Counted from the stretch's first letter, positions 51,885 to 61,335 are shown. The stretch: 64,000 bases of DNA from an uncultured SAR116 cluster alpha proteobacterium (GCA_902619485.1 CACNEF010000001.1:663699-727698), one strand, 5' to 3'. Notes: generated by a model not told the origin, from the letters alone. Translations and numbers: made by a program.

Positions 51885-53432
51885 GTGAACGGAGCAGAAA
51901 GTTTAGTTGGTACTTTATTAGAAGGTAATGTTGACGTCTGTTTTACTAATCCTGGAACATCAGAAATGCATTTCGTTGCAGCTTTAGATAAATATCAAAA
52001 TATGCGAAGCGTTTTATGTCTTTTTGAGGGGTGTGCTACTGGTGCTGCTGACGGTTACTTTAGAATGAGAAGGTCGCCAGCTTCAACTTTACTACATTTA
52101 GGTCCTGGATTAGCAAATGGCCTTGCAAACCTACACAATGCAAAAAAAGCTAATTCAGGAATTGTTAATATAGTAGGCGAGCACGCTCTTGATCATATAA
52201 AATTAAATGCTCCGTTAACTTCGGATATTGAAGGAATAGCAAGTCCAGTCTCCCATTGGGTAAAAACAAGTAAATCTTCAAAAGATATTGCGAAGGATGG
52301 TGCTGAAGCTATTAGACATGCAAATGTAAAACCTGGGAAAATTGCAACTTTAATCTTGCCTGGTGATACCGCATGGAATGAAGGCAATAAAATTGAGTCG
52401 ATTGAGTTAAATATGAAATCTAAGATAGTTTCTTCTAAAATAATAGACGAAGCAATTTTAGAACTTCAAGATGCAAAGAACCCTCTAATACTTGTTGGTG
52501 GTGAGGCTTTAGAAGAAAACAACCTTATTAAATTGGCAAAAGTAGCGGACAAAGTGGGCTGTCCAATTAAAACTGATTGGTTTAATGCTCGTTTAGATAA
52601 AGGTGCGGGAAGAATAAATTCAGTAAGAATACCGTACGTCGTTGATAAAGCAGTTGAAGTTCTTAAAGACTTTGACACCATTATAATAATAGGAGCTAGA
52701 CGACCAGTCGCCTTTTTTGCATATCCAAATAAGCCTGGAGTCTTAACACAAGATTCTACTAAATTTTTTGAATTAGCTTCTTTATCAGATGATATTACTA
52801 CAGTTGTCGAAGAGTTATCAGATAGGATTGGAATATCAAATAATACTCCTAGTACTATTTCAAAATTTGATATTCCAGACATTCCTAAAGGTCCAATTAA
52901 CCCAATGTCATTGGGAATGGTATTAGGTGCATTAATCCCAGAAAATGCTATCATAGTTGATGAATCTGTAACTACTGGAAGAGAATTCTTTTATCAAACT
53001 TCAGGATCACATCCACATACATGGCTGAATAACTGTGGAGGGTCTATAGGATTTGGAATGCCTGTAGCAATTGGAGCGGCAATATCATCTCCAGATCAAA
53101 AAGTTATTTCATTAGAGGGTGATGGAAGCGCAATGTATACCGTCCAGTCTTTATGGACTATGGCAAGAGAAAATTTAGATATAGTTGTACTAATTTTTGC
53201 AAACCAAAGTTACAAGATCCTTCAGGGAGAATTAACAAATGTAGGTGTTGATAACCCAGGAAAATCAGCAATGGAAATGTTGTCTTTAAAAGATCCAGCA
53301 CTAGATTGGGTCTCTATATCAAAGGGTATGGGAGTTGACGCTGTTAAAGTTGATAATACTGAAGATTTAGTAAAATATTTTAAACACGGACTCAAAGAAA
53401 AAGGTCCATTTCTAATTGAAGTTTTAATTTAA
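51885..53432 (+). CDS. Thiamine diphosphate-dependent enzyme (acetolactate synthase/benzoylformate decarboxylase-like)
   Basis: 515 residues in the three-domain ThDP enzyme layout. CFTNPGTSEMHFVAALD and LFEGCATGAADGYFRM (activating glutamate) form the Pyr domain; GDGSAMYTVQSLWTMAREN then FANQSYKI is the ThDP-metal motif. The start is GTG at 51885: the TTG at 51873 lies in the ribosome site (GGAGGG) and is rejected. It is nearest to the catabolic IlvB-like group; no small subunit gene is near, so branched amino acid synthesis is unlikely. A 2-oxo acid is the probable substrate. Confidence 0.87.
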   Translation: MNGAESLVGTLLEGNVDVCFTNPGTSEMHFVAALDKYQNMRSVLCLFEGCATGAADGYFRMRRSPASTLLHLGPGLANGLANLHNAKKANSGIVNIVGEHALDHIKLNAPLTSDIEGIASPVSHWVKTSKSSKDIAKDGAEAIRHANVKPGKIATLILPGDTAWNEGNKIESIELNMKSKIVSSKIIDEAILELQDAKNPLILVGGEALEENNLIKLAKVADKVGCPIKTDWFNARLDKGAGRINSVRIPYVVDKAVEVLKDFDTIIIIGARRPVAFFAYPNKPGVLTQDSTKFFELASLSDDITTVVEELSDRIGISNNTPSTISKFDIPDIPKGPINPMSLGMVLGALIPENAIIVDESVTTGREFFYQTSGSHPHTWLNNCGGSIGFGMPVAIGAAISSPDQKVISLEGDGSAMYTVQSLWTMARENLDIVVLIFANQSYKILQGELTNVGVDNPGKSAMEMLSLKDPALDWVSISKGMGVDAVKVDNTEDLVKYFKHGLKEKGPFLIEVLI

Positions 53433-53534
53433 ATATTTTTAATGTAATAAATTTGAAATAAACATTATTTACAAAAACATAGTTTTGAGAATTCATCTGG
53501 TTTGAATTGATGAGATTAAGTTAGATTTTACCAA

Positions 53535-55667
53535 ATGAAACTCAAAACCTCAAATTCTGAGGTTAGATTGTCTTTAAATAAAATCACAAAAAAATTAATT
53601 TATAATCAAAATGACAGATATTTTGATAGAGAAATTAGCTGGTTATCTTTTAATGAAAGAGTTTTACTACAAGCATATGATAAGACAATTCCTTATGGTG
53701 AAAGACTTAGATTTGTAACAATTTCTTCAGAAAATTTAGACGAATTTTATATGGTTCGAATAGCTGGGTTACATCAGCTTATAAGTCAAGGTTTCAATAC
53801 AGTTCCTGAAACTGGAATGAGAGCAGATGAATTATTAAAAACAGTACTTAATGCTTCCAAAGATTTAAAAAATAAACAGCAAAGATGTTTGAATTATTTG
53901 TTGAATGAAAAAGAAGATTGTGATGTTTCAATTTTGTTTGAAAATAAATGGACTAAAAATGAATTAGAATGGCTTAAAGAATATTATAAACAAAATATTC
54001 TACCTCTTTTAACTCCAACCACGTTAGACCCCGCACACCCTTTTCCTTTTATCCAAAATAAAGGCAAATGTGTATTAATGGAGATGAAAGATACAAAAAA
54101 CAATAACATAAACTGTGTAGTTTTACTTCCTGATAATATAGATAGATTTATAAGATTACCTGGTGAGGATCAGAGATATGCTATGCTGGAGACCTTAGTT
54201 ACAAAGTTTGTTCATTTAATTTACCCTGAATATAAATTATTAAAATCAGGCATGTTTAGAGTTATCAGAGATGCCGAAATTGAAATAGATGATGAAGCAG
54301 ATGACTTAATAGGGCAATTTGAAACTGCAATTAAAGCCAGAAAAAGAGGTGGCATAGTATCTTTAACCTTTTCTCATGATTTATCTAAATCTTCTCAAAA
54401 ACTCTTAACCAGGGAATTAAATATCCCTGACGATCATATATATGTTGCTCAGGGATTTGTTGGGATCAATGACTTTACAGAAATAATAAATAATCTTCCC
54501 AAACAAAATTTATTCAAACCGTACAAACCTAGAATGCCTCAAAGAATATTAGACTTTAAAGGAGATTGCTTTTCGGCAATAAAAAATAAAGAAATAATTG
54601 TTCATCACCCTTACGAAAGTTTTGATGTAGTTTTAAGTTTACTCCAACAGGCAGCAATTGATAGTAATGTTTTAACAATTAGGCAAACTTTATACAGAAC
54701 AACACCTGACTCACCAATAGTCGAAGCTTTGGTATCTGCTGCTGAGTCAGGTAAATCTGTTATTGCAGTTATTGAGCTAAAAGCTCGATTTGATGAAGAA
54801 AATAATGTCCAATTAGCTAGAGTATTGGAAAAAGCTGGTGCGCAAGTTGCTTACGGCCTAGTTGATTTAAAAGTACATGCAAAATTATCTTTAATAACAA
54901 GAAAAGAAGGTAAAAAATTAGTTTCTTATGCTCATTGTGGAACTGGTAATTATCATCCACATACTGCTAAAATTTATACTGACTTTTCGTTATTCACTAT
55001 CGATAAAAATATTTGTGAGGACGCTAGGTCAGTATTTAATTTTCTTACCAGTCATGTTCAGCCAAAGCAATTAAATAAGATGATCATTTCACCCAACTCT
55101 TCATACGATTGGTTAATTGAGAGAATTGATAATGAAATACAAAATGCTAAAGATGGTTTTGAAAGTGGAATTTGGATTAAATGTAATGCGATTGTAGATC
55201 AAAAAATAATTGAAAAATTCTATGAAGCATCTAATGCAGGGGTAAAAATTCATTTGATGGTTAGGGGTATTTGTTGCCTACGCCCTAATGTTAGAGGAAT
55301 GTCTGAAAACATTATAGTAACTGCAATTATAGGAAGATTTCTTGAACATGGAAGAATGTATGTTTTTGCAAATAAAGGAAAATTTCAGTCTGAAAGTAAT
55401 TTAGTATATATAGCATCTGCTGATATAATGCCTCGTAATTTATATCATAGAGTTGAGGCTTTTATACCTCTAGAAAACAAAACAGTTCGAGGTCAAGTCC
55501 TAGACCAAGTATTACCTGCTCTAATAAACGACACAAAAAATACTTGGCAATTAAATAAAAATGGAGAATACTCCAAAAAACAAAATAAGGACAAAACATT
55601 TTGTGCGCACACTTATTTTATGAAAAACCCAAGTTTATCAGGTCAGGGAAGCTTAGCTAAAATATAA
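53535..55667 (+). CDS. ppk: Polyphosphate kinase 1
   Basis: Reversibly transfers the gamma phosphate of ATP to polyphosphate chains. At 710 residues it is full length. DREISWLSFNERVLLQA begins the N domain; FDVVLSLLQQAAIDSNVLTI and ELKARFDEENN follow; the phosphorylated histidine is in AHCGTGNYHPHTAKIYTD (around residue 470). ppx follows after 2 bases, the usual pairing. No clear Pho box was seen in its 100-base upstream region. Confidence 0.96.
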   Translation: MKLKTSNSEVRLSLNKITKKLIYNQNDRYFDREISWLSFNERVLLQAYDKTIPYGERLRFVTISSENLDEFYMVRIAGLHQLISQGFNTVPETGMRADELLKTVLNASKDLKNKQQRCLNYLLNEKEDCDVSILFENKWTKNELEWLKEYYKQNILPLLTPTTLDPAHPFPFIQNKGKCVLMEMKDTKNNNINCVVLLPDNIDRFIRLPGEDQRYAMLETLVTKFVHLIYPEYKLLKSGMFRVIRDAEIEIDDEADDLIGQFETAIKARKRGGIVSLTFSHDLSKSSQKLLTRELNIPDDHIYVAQGFVGINDFTEIINNLPKQNLFKPYKPRMPQRILDFKGDCFSAIKNKEIIVHHPYESFDVVLSLLQQAAIDSNVLTIRQTLYRTTPDSPIVEALVSAAESGKSVIAVIELKARFDEENNVQLARVLEKAGAQVAYGLVDLKVHAKLSLITRKEGKKLVSYAHCGTGNYHPHTAKIYTDFSLFTIDKNICEDARSVFNFLTSHVQPKQLNKMIISPNSSYDWLIERIDNEIQNAKDGFESGIWIKCNAIVDQKIIEKFYEASNAGVKIHLMVRGICCLRPNVRGMSENIIVTAIIGRFLEHGRMYVFANKGKFQSESNLVYIASADIMPRNLYHRVEAFIPLENKTVRGQVLDQVLPALINDTKNTWQLNKNGEYSKKQNKDKTFCAHTYFMKNPSLSGQGSLAKI

Positions 55668-55669
55668 GT

Positions 55670-57130
55670 ATGAATGAAGTAGCTTTAAGTTTTTATAGGA
55701 AGATAAATAAAGGTAAATTAGCAATAATCGATATTGGTTCTAATTCTATTAGACTTGTTATATATCCTCAAAATGGTAAATACCCTTTTCCATTATTTAA
55801 TGAAAGAATAAATTGTAAACTCGGTGAGGGTTTATCATTGAGCAAAAATATTTCAAGTCAATCAATTTCAAAAGCTTTGTCAGCTATAAAGCGTTTTGCA
55901 TATATAATAAAAACAATGTCTGTAAAACATCAAATAATTATAGCAACTGCAGCTGTTAGAAAAGCCAAAAATGCAAAAGAATTTTTACGTCCTGCAGAAA
56001 AACTTCTTAATCATAATATTAAAATCTTGTCTGCTAAAGAGGAAGCTGACTATGCCTGTCTAGGAGTTCTTAGCAATATAAAAGTTGATAAAGGGCTTAT
56101 AGCAGATTTAGGAGGAGGAAGTTTAGAACTTATTCTTATTCAAGATGGAAAAAAGATAAAATCAACGAGTATCGATATTGGGCACTTATCTCAAATTACT
56201 AGTGAAGAAATCAGAAAAGAAATTAATAAAGTTGAATGGCTGAATAAATCTAAAGGTCTTACATTGTATGGAACAGGTGGAAGTTTTAGAGCTCTAGGAT
56301 CTGCCTATATAAAGAATTATAATTATCCACTTTCATTATTGCATGGATTAAAATTCGATATCGAAAGAGGGATAATTCTTTTGGATCAAATGTCAGATGA
56401 AAACAAAGAAGTATTAGGTATACCTCCTGGTAGAACAGATACTATTTCAACTGCAGCAAAGATAATAACTCACCTGATTTTATCATCAAATGTAAAAAAT
56501 ATTATGATTAGTGGAACAAGTATAAGAGATGGATTGATAGCAGAATTAAATAAAGAAAATAGGATCAATCCAGATAAAGTTGCTTACTATAATGTACTTG
56601 CAAAAAACCAAAGATTTAATGGAATGCAAACTAAAATAAAAAAAATATTCGGTCCTATATTTGAAAAAATTGCAGATAAAGATCTTGAAAGGGTATTTAA
56701 AATTAGTACTAATCTTTCAGATATTTCTTGGGACGAACAGCCAGATATGAGAGGTAATATTGCCGCAAACAAAATCTTATCACTACCAGTAAGAGATTTA
56801 ACTCATATTGAGAGGGTATGGATGGCCAAAGTTGTTTATCACAGATATATTGGTACTAAAGATAAACAACAAATTGATAAAAGAATAACCAATTTACTTT
56901 CAGAAAAGCAAAAAATTTCATCGTATGCTATAGGTCTAGGATTAAGATTTATATATAATTTTAGCGCAGGATTACCAAAAAATTTGGATAATATTAAATT
57001 TAAGATTAAGAAAAATAAATTAACTTGTAAAATAAAATCTGAAGCCAAAGCTCTCATGGATAAAGAAAATGAACGAAGATTTAAAAATTTTGCTAATGCC
57101 TGTAATTTAAATTATGAGATTATTTTCTAA
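55670..57130 (+). CDS. ppx: Exopolyphosphatase / guanosine pentaphosphate phosphohydrolase
   Basis: 486 residues of the ASKHA Ppx/GppA family. IDIGSNSIRLVIY is phosphate motif 1, GLIADLGGGSLELIL motif 2, and TGGSFRALGSAY the adenosine-type region. Removes terminal phosphate from polyphosphate. It is coupled to ppk (2-base gap). The long C-terminal HD-like extension matches alphaproteobacterial Ppx length. Confidence 0.93.
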   Translation: MNEVALSFYRKINKGKLAIIDIGSNSIRLVIYPQNGKYPFPLFNERINCKLGEGLSLSKNISSQSISKALSAIKRFAYIIKTMSVKHQIIIATAAVRKAKNAKEFLRPAEKLLNHNIKILSAKEEADYACLGVLSNIKVDKGLIADLGGGSLELILIQDGKKIKSTSIDIGHLSQITSEEIRKEINKVEWLNKSKGLTLYGTGGSFRALGSAYIKNYNYPLSLLHGLKFDIERGIILLDQMSDENKEVLGIPPGRTDTISTAAKIITHLILSSNVKNIMISGTSIRDGLIAELNKENRINPDKVAYYNVLAKNQRFNGMQTKIKKIFGPIFEKIADKDLERVFKISTNLSDISWDEQPDMRGNIAANKILSLPVRDLTHIERVWMAKVVYHRYIGTKDKQQIDKRITNLLSEKQKISSYAIGLGLRFIYNFSAGLPKNLDNIKFKIKKNKLTCKIKSEAKALMDKENERRFKNFANACNLNYEIIF

Positions 57131-57175
57131 TAATTCTTAATGTGATTTTTAATTTTATAAAAAGGTAGAGAAAAG

Positions 57176-57994
57176 ATGAGTTTTATATCAGCACAATTAC
57201 CTGATAATGAAGAAAGAAGAGCAGAAGCAGTTGAGAGAACTGGTCTAATAGATTCCAATCAAGCAAGCCTATTTAATATTTACTGTGAATTGGCTAAAGA
57301 AATAACTGGTTATGAAGCTGTTTTATTTCAATTGTTTGATAGTAAAGAAAGATGTTATTTAGCAGAAATTCAGCCTGAACAAGAAAAAACACAAAATTTA
57401 AGTAGACGCAGACCTAAAGATGGAAGTGTTTGTGCTCATGTTTTACTAGATACTAAACCATTAGTTGCCTTTGATGTTACAAAACATGAAATAACCAAAA
57501 CTCACAGTAATGAAAAGGGTGTAAAAAGTTACATAGGTTTTCCTATTATAGACCAAAACAATTACGCACTTGGTATCGTTTGCATGATGACTTTTTCCAA
57601 AATAATAGAGTTGTCTCAAGATAAAATTGATTTAGTAGAAAAACTAATAAAAAAAGCTGCTCACCAGATAGATGTAATGACTGATCAAAAACTATTAACT
57701 TCTGATAGATTGATAAATGCTATAGAAATTTTTTATCAAGAAACAGGTTTAAGCGATATAATAATATTTAAAAATTTTATTCATGCTTGCAATAAAATGG
57801 AAATATCAAAAGATTTTGAAGAAATACTCTCTGATAATGGATTATTGAAAATTAATGAAAATTTAAAGTTAGAAATTACAGAAAAAGGAAAAATAATCCA
57901 AGATAAAATGGGGTTACACACAAAGATAATGAAAAACATTAAACTTGAAGGCAAACAAGCTAATGACCTTTTAGAAATGTTAGATGAATTGTAA
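57176..57994 (+). CDS. GAF domain protein
   Basis: 272-residue soluble protein. The GAF domain covers about residues 20-170: ERTGLIDSNQASLFNIYCEL, then DGSVCAHVLLDTKPLVAFDV and YIGFPIIDQNNYALGIVCMM. The C-terminal 100 residues are helical and of no recognised family; no kinase, cyclase or HTH output is present. It follows ppx by 45 bases and precedes a small gene by 14 bases, so it may be part of the polyphosphate transcript. Ligand unknown. Confidence 0.8.
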   Translation: MSFISAQLPDNEERRAEAVERTGLIDSNQASLFNIYCELAKEITGYEAVLFQLFDSKERCYLAEIQPEQEKTQNLSRRRPKDGSVCAHVLLDTKPLVAFDVTKHEITKTHSNEKGVKSYIGFPIIDQNNYALGIVCMMTFSKIIELSQDKIDLVEKLIKKAAHQIDVMTDQKLLTSDRLINAIEIFYQETGLSDIIIFKNFIHACNKMEISKDFEEILSDNGLLKINENLKLEITEKGKIIQDKMGLHTKIMKNIKLEGKQANDLLEMLDEL

Positions 57995-58008
57995 TTAGTA
58001 GGTAGATC

Positions 58009-58338
58009 ATGTACGCAAAAGTCTTTCAATATAAATTTCCATCAGTTACTGAAGCTAAAGTTGCGGCTTCTTTTTGTTCGGATAATCTTGGAAAAAAAAT
58101 TACTAAATATCATTTTCAATCTTTGAATATAATGATCGGTAAAGAAGGTGATTTATCAATTTTTATAAAATTTAATACTATTGATAAATTAAAAAAATTT
58201 GAACAAGAGTCTAGTGAGTTTATTCAAGAACTTAAACAAACTTTTGTGTTTAAAGAAAATCAATATGCAGGTGTTTTTGTTTATAATTATGAGTCTGAAG
58301 CAACATCAGCTCTAATAAAAATGACTACTCCTGTTTAA
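58009..58338 (+). CDS. Hypothetical protein behind the GAF gene
   Basis: Not recognised. The 109 residues alternate strands and helices (VFQYKFPSVTEAKVAASFCSD, SLNIMIGKEGDLSIFIKFN, FEQESSEFIQELKQTF, YAGVFVYNYE), fitting a ferredoxin-like alpha-beta barrel. It is 14 bases after the GAF gene on the same strand. It is the last gene before the tRNA scar. Confidence 0.6.
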   Translation: MYAKVFQYKFPSVTEAKVAASFCSDNLGKKITKYHFQSLNIMIGKEGDLSIFIKFNTIDKLKKFEQESSEFIQELKQTFVFKENQYAGVFVYNYESEATSALIKMTTPV

Positions 58339-58451
58339 TATAATTTAATAATCTTAGTGATGGTTTTATTAATTATTGAGAAAAAGAGAACTTTGCCTGA
58401 CGAACATTTATTACTTTATTTATCACTCTGTAATCGTTATCAGGCTTCAAA

Positions 58452-58484
58452 CACAAAAAACCCAAAAACCGAAGTCTTTGAGGG
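58452..58484 (-). terminator. Rho-independent terminator with UUCG tetraloop
   Basis: On the minus strand AAAGAC and GTTTTT pair around a TTCG tetraloop, extended by CCC/GGG with a two-base bulge and followed by six T. It lies about 30 bases past the CCA end of the partial tRNA-fMet and looks like that gene's original terminator, so this side of the scar is the native chromosome. Confidence 0.8.
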
Positions 58485-58515
58485 TGATCCAAGCCATTGA
58501 CTTTATTGATATAGT

Positions 58516-58566
58516 TGGTTGCGGGAGTAGGATTTGAACCTACGACCTTCAGGTTATGAGCCTGAC
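58516..58566 (-). pseudogene. 3' half of initiator tRNA-Met (CAT); probable attachment-site scar
   Basis: The 51 bases give, on the minus strand, a perfect anticodon stem (TCAGG/CCTGA) with loop CTCATAA, a variable region, a T arm (GTAGG TTCAAAT CCTAC), the 3' acceptor strand and an encoded CCA. The acceptor end GCAACCA is that of initiator tRNA. The D arm, 5' acceptor strand and first 25 or so bases are missing; unrelated AT-rich sequence stands there instead. This is the classic product of integration into a tRNA gene. No complete tRNA is in the window. Confidence 0.85.
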
Positions 58567-58632
58567 ATTTTTGCCCCATTTTGCCTGTATATATAGGTTT
58601 TTGTTTGCAGTTAGCCACATAGTTAGACACTT
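58566..58632. repeat. Direct repeats beside the tRNA scar
   Basis: Two copies of CATTTT(T)GCC lie at 58566-58575 and 58577-58585, directly at the break point. A tandem pair, AGTTAGCCACAT (58609-58620) and AGTTAGACACTT (58621-58632), matches at 10 of 12 bases. Short direct repeats next to a crossover site are what arm-type integrase-binding sites look like, but no integrase gene is in the window. The rest of the gap up to 58769 is AT-rich with nothing else recognised. Confidence 0.45.
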
Positions 58633-58769
58633 ATAATCAATTTTGATCACAGTATTTAACCTGTCATTTTTAATCAAATTTCACTAATAAGATGTAAAGT
58701 TAATTTAATATAAATGTAAAATTTATTTAATGATTAATTATTAATATAATATTTTTATGAGGCGAAAAC

Positions 58770-59096
58770 ATGAATTTTGAAACTATAAAAGCGGCTTTCA
58801 TAAAACATTATGAAGGTGACTTGCAACCATTTATTGAACTTTTTTCAAAAGTTTTACACTGTGAGTCCATACATAAATCAAGTATGGGCAATAAAGTTAA
58901 AAGCTACGATGAATTTGTAAATATGGTTAAAGATGTGAAATGGGTAAGTGAACCTATAATTCAATGCGTATTAGAAACACCCAACACTGTTGTTAAGACA
59001 GTAGATGGATTTGATCCTAATTTTACATATCTTGAAATTGATCACATTCAAGATGGTAAAATAGTCAAACATATTTATGGGAAAGTTCCAAAATAA
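58770..59096 (+). CDS. SnoaL/NTF2-like protein
   Basis: 108-residue small protein with the cone-shaped NTF2 pattern: an N-terminal helix (FETIKAAFIKHYEGDLQPFIELF), a central helix (YDEFVNMVKDVKW) and a final strand pair (YLEIDHIQDGKIVKHIYGKV). Such folds serve as small enzymes or ligand binders. An AGGCGA ribosome site precedes the ATG. It is the first gene to the right of the tRNA scar. Function unknown. Confidence 0.65.
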   Translation: MNFETIKAAFIKHYEGDLQPFIELFSKVLHCESIHKSSMGNKVKSYDEFVNMVKDVKWVSEPIIQCVLETPNTVVKTVDGFDPNFTYLEIDHIQDGKIVKHIYGKVPK

Positions 59097-59187
59097 ATCA
59101 TTGAATTTTAAAATAATTAAAAATCCTTTTGTAAAATTTAAAAATGAGATTATTGAACTTCCAATTTTGATTAGAAAGATTAAAACT

Positions 59188-59481
59188 ATGAAAACAAAAA
59201 TATCCATAATTAGATTCAGACCTAAACCTGAATGTTTTAACGAATTTTTAACAAATGTAAAAGAACGTTCGAAAGAAAGGGCATTGTCAAAACCGCCTAC
59301 TCATTATTTAATGACTACGTCGGATGAAGTGATAGCTATAGTTTTAAGAACAGAAACTGAGTTATCTGAAAGCTCAACCAGAGGTGTTAATTGGTTAGAT
59401 ACTCAAAGACATCTTCTTTTAGAGTATAACGAAGAAGATAGACACTCAATTCCCTTGACTGGAAATCTAGTCGAATACTAG
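59188..59481 (+). CDS. Hypothetical small protein (dimeric alpha-beta barrel-like)
   Basis: 97 residues from the ATG at 59188; the longer frame from 59077 overlaps the SnoaL-like gene and adds a lysine-rich, low-complexity stretch. KISIIRFRPKPECFNEFLTN, then HYLMTTSDEVIAIVLRTE, resembles antibiotic-biosynthesis-monooxygenase-type small folds. WLDTQRHLLLEYNEEDRHS near the C-terminus is unusual. No known function. Confidence 0.55.
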   Translation: MKTKISIIRFRPKPECFNEFLTNVKERSKERALSKPPTHYLMTTSDEVIAIVLRTETELSESSTRGVNWLDTQRHLLLEYNEEDRHSIPLTGNLVEY

Positions 59482-59612
59482 TTTTTGAGGATAGTTGCAG
59501 TTGCGTATGCAGCAAATAAGATTGAAAAGCCTAAATAAGGCATAATATTTAAAAAATTAGCCGAAATAAATTCCAAGTTTTGGATGCAAGGTGTTTTGAT
59601 ACCCAAATACAT
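59478..59612 (-). CDS. Doubtful membrane microprotein in the gap before the choice-of-anchor gene
   Basis: An ATG-to-TAG frame of 44 residues (MYLGIKTPCIQNLEFISANF at the N-terminus, then a hydrophobic PYLGFSILFAAYATATIL helix). It ends 4 bases inside the convergent small gene. There is no ribosome site and no recognised family. The rest of the gap (59613-59781) holds only AT-rich sequence. Could be chance. Confidence 0.22.
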   Translation of the reverse strand: MYLGIKTPCIQNLEFISANFLNIMPYLGFSILFAAYATATILKN

Positions 59613-59781
59613 ACAATCAAGATTAAAAAATTTAAAATCCAAATTTTTGTTTCTTAACTCTAAAATTAAATTACTTCAAATAATATAATTAATTACGGCC
59701 ATTAAAATTCTTCTTTAAAATTATTTGGTCTGAAATTTAAAATTATTCCTGACCAAATAAAATAGGATAAAATTTAATAAT

Positions 59782-61275
59782 CTAATTATTAATTTCATAG
59801 AGACCAATTGTACCTGTCATTTCATATGCAACAGCAAGTAGAGGTTTTCCGGTAGGACTAACACTTGACGGGATAAATTCTAATCCCTCGGGAGAATTGT
59901 GATTTTCATTAGGCATTATATAACTCACCATATGTGGGTCAGATGGCAGCGTAATGTCATATGCAAAGATAGCGTTATTTCTCTCCATTCCTATAAATGC
60001 GTATGTTCTTCCATTAATCTTGCCTATTGCAAGAGCCTCAGGCTCTGGACCTTTGTCATCTGAACGATCATCAATTTTGGTAGGACCATTAGCATTAAAC
60101 ATTTCTGGAGAACGCTTCGAAATTATGTTTTCGAATGCGTTTCCACTGTCAAAAACTAGAGTCCCATCATCTTTCCAAATGGAAAATGATCTTCCGCCAT
60201 AGGCATATATTATATCATGATCTCCATCGCCGTCAGTGTCACCAAGTGTTTTTGTGGTTTTTAAGCGTCCAAGGTTTTCTTTCTTTTGTAACTCATTAGC
60301 ATTTGGAAACATAGTTTTATCAAGTTTTAATTTGCCAACGCGAGTTTCCTCAGAAAAACCATCGTAGTCTTTAGCGTCACCTTCATTTGCTGTAACTAAA
60401 TATGTGCTTCCTTTTGTCTCATAGGATACGATTGCATCTGGCTGATACATCATCAAAACTGGCCATCGTTTCATATTTATTCCACCATCCTTATTTGATA
60501 CATCATGAGAAGTTCTAGATACGTTTTTGAACCCAAGTCCACTCACATTAATAACCTTTGCAGAAGCTATATCAATTGTAGCTATGGCATTGTTTTCTTG
60601 AAGAGTTGCATAAGCCTCTTTACCGTCTGGAGCAAATGTTATATACTCTGGTTCAGCATCTTCTGCAAAACTTGAACCTGGTTTAATAATCCTTGCACCT
60701 GCTGGCATTTTAATATTATTAAGCGTTATCTGCTTAACATTTGCATTTTGTACACCGCTAGACAAATCTATAAGTGTAAAACTACCTTCTGGATCAATTT
60801 TGTAATCATCAGAGGGTTCACCTTCATTAGCAGTTAATAAATATCTACCATCAGGTGAGAATGCAATATTATCAGGCAAAGCTCCAGTTTTATACTCGGC
60901 CAATTTTTCCCCATTATTATTGAATATTTGAACATTACCTGGGGCATCTGCTTTTTTTTCTTTTATCGACGCTGCAATTAAATCTTTATGAACCGCTACT
61001 GCTGTAACATTACCACCTGACAAATCAAAAGGTGCTATTTTTTTTAAATTGAAAGGATCACTTATTGAAATTCTTTCTATAGTGCCAGTTTCAGAAGCTG
61101 TAACTAAAAGACTTTTAGATTGGGAGTGATAACGTATCATTTCTGCGTAACCTTCACCTTTTCCAATTTGAAAGGATGATATTTGATTAATTTCCATGGC
61201 CTTTGTAGAAATTGAACTTGTAAGTATAATAACTGAAGAAGTTACTAAAATTTTTAACATATTTTTATTAAACAT
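59782..61275 (-). CDS. Choice-of-anchor I family beta-propeller protein
   Basis: Secreted protein of about 497 residues. The ATG at 61275 follows GGAG; a 4-codon longer start is less good. A signal peptide (KILVTSSVIILTSSIS, ending near TKA) is followed by propeller repeats such as GALPDNIAFSPDGRYLLTANEG and PEYITFAPDGKEAYATLQEN. The DTDGDGDHDI segment looks like a calcium-binding loop. These proteins are often found with alkaline phosphatases and phytase-like enzymes; activity is not shown. It lies downstream of the phnM-ACR3 pair, with a Pho-box-like site upstream. Confidence 0.85.
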   Translation of the reverse strand: MFNKNMLKILVTSSVIILTSSISTKAMEINQISSFQIGKGEGYAEMIRYHSQSKSLLVTASETGTIERISISDPFNLKKIAPFDLSGGNVTAVAVHKDLIAASIKEKKADAPGNVQIFNNNGEKLAEYKTGALPDNIAFSPDGRYLLTANEGEPSDDYKIDPEGSFTLIDLSSGVQNANVKQITLNNIKMPAGARIIKPGSSFAEDAEPEYITFAPDGKEAYATLQENNAIATIDIASAKVINVSGLGFKNVSRTSHDVSNKDGGINMKRWPVLMMYQPDAIVSYETKGSTYLVTANEGDAKDYDGFSEETRVGKLKLDKTMFPNANELQKKENLGRLKTTKTLGDTDGDGDHDIIYAYGGRSFSIWKDDGTLVFDSGNAFENIISKRSPEMFNANGPTKIDDRSDDKGPEPEALAIGKINGRTYAFIGMERNNAIFAYDITLPSDPHMVSYIMPNENHNSPEGLEFIPSSVSPTGKPLLAVAYEMTGTIGLYEINN

Positions 61276-61335
61276 AAATTTCTCCATTTTTAATATGAAT
61301 ATGCCTAACTTTTTTTACTGAATTGTTATTTTAAT

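Noticed and set aside
52466-52954. 162-codon minus-strand frame inside the ThDP enzyme gene
   Set aside because: Lies fully antisense to a well-supported enzyme gene, low-complexity hydrophobic composition, no ribosome site.
51885-53432. Biosynthetic acetolactate synthase (ilvB)
   Set aside because: Shorter than IlvB, no regulatory subunit gene, and motifs closer to catabolic ThDP enzymes.
58516-58566. Complete tRNA-Met gene
   Set aside because: The D arm and 5' acceptor strand are absent and the sequence upstream cannot pair with the acceptor end, so it is only a 3' half.
58373-58630. 85-codon minus-strand open frame across the tRNA fragment
   Set aside because: It runs through the tRNA 3' half (giving the familiar VVGSNPTPATN pattern) and its terminator; a translation artefact of a tRNA region, not a gene.
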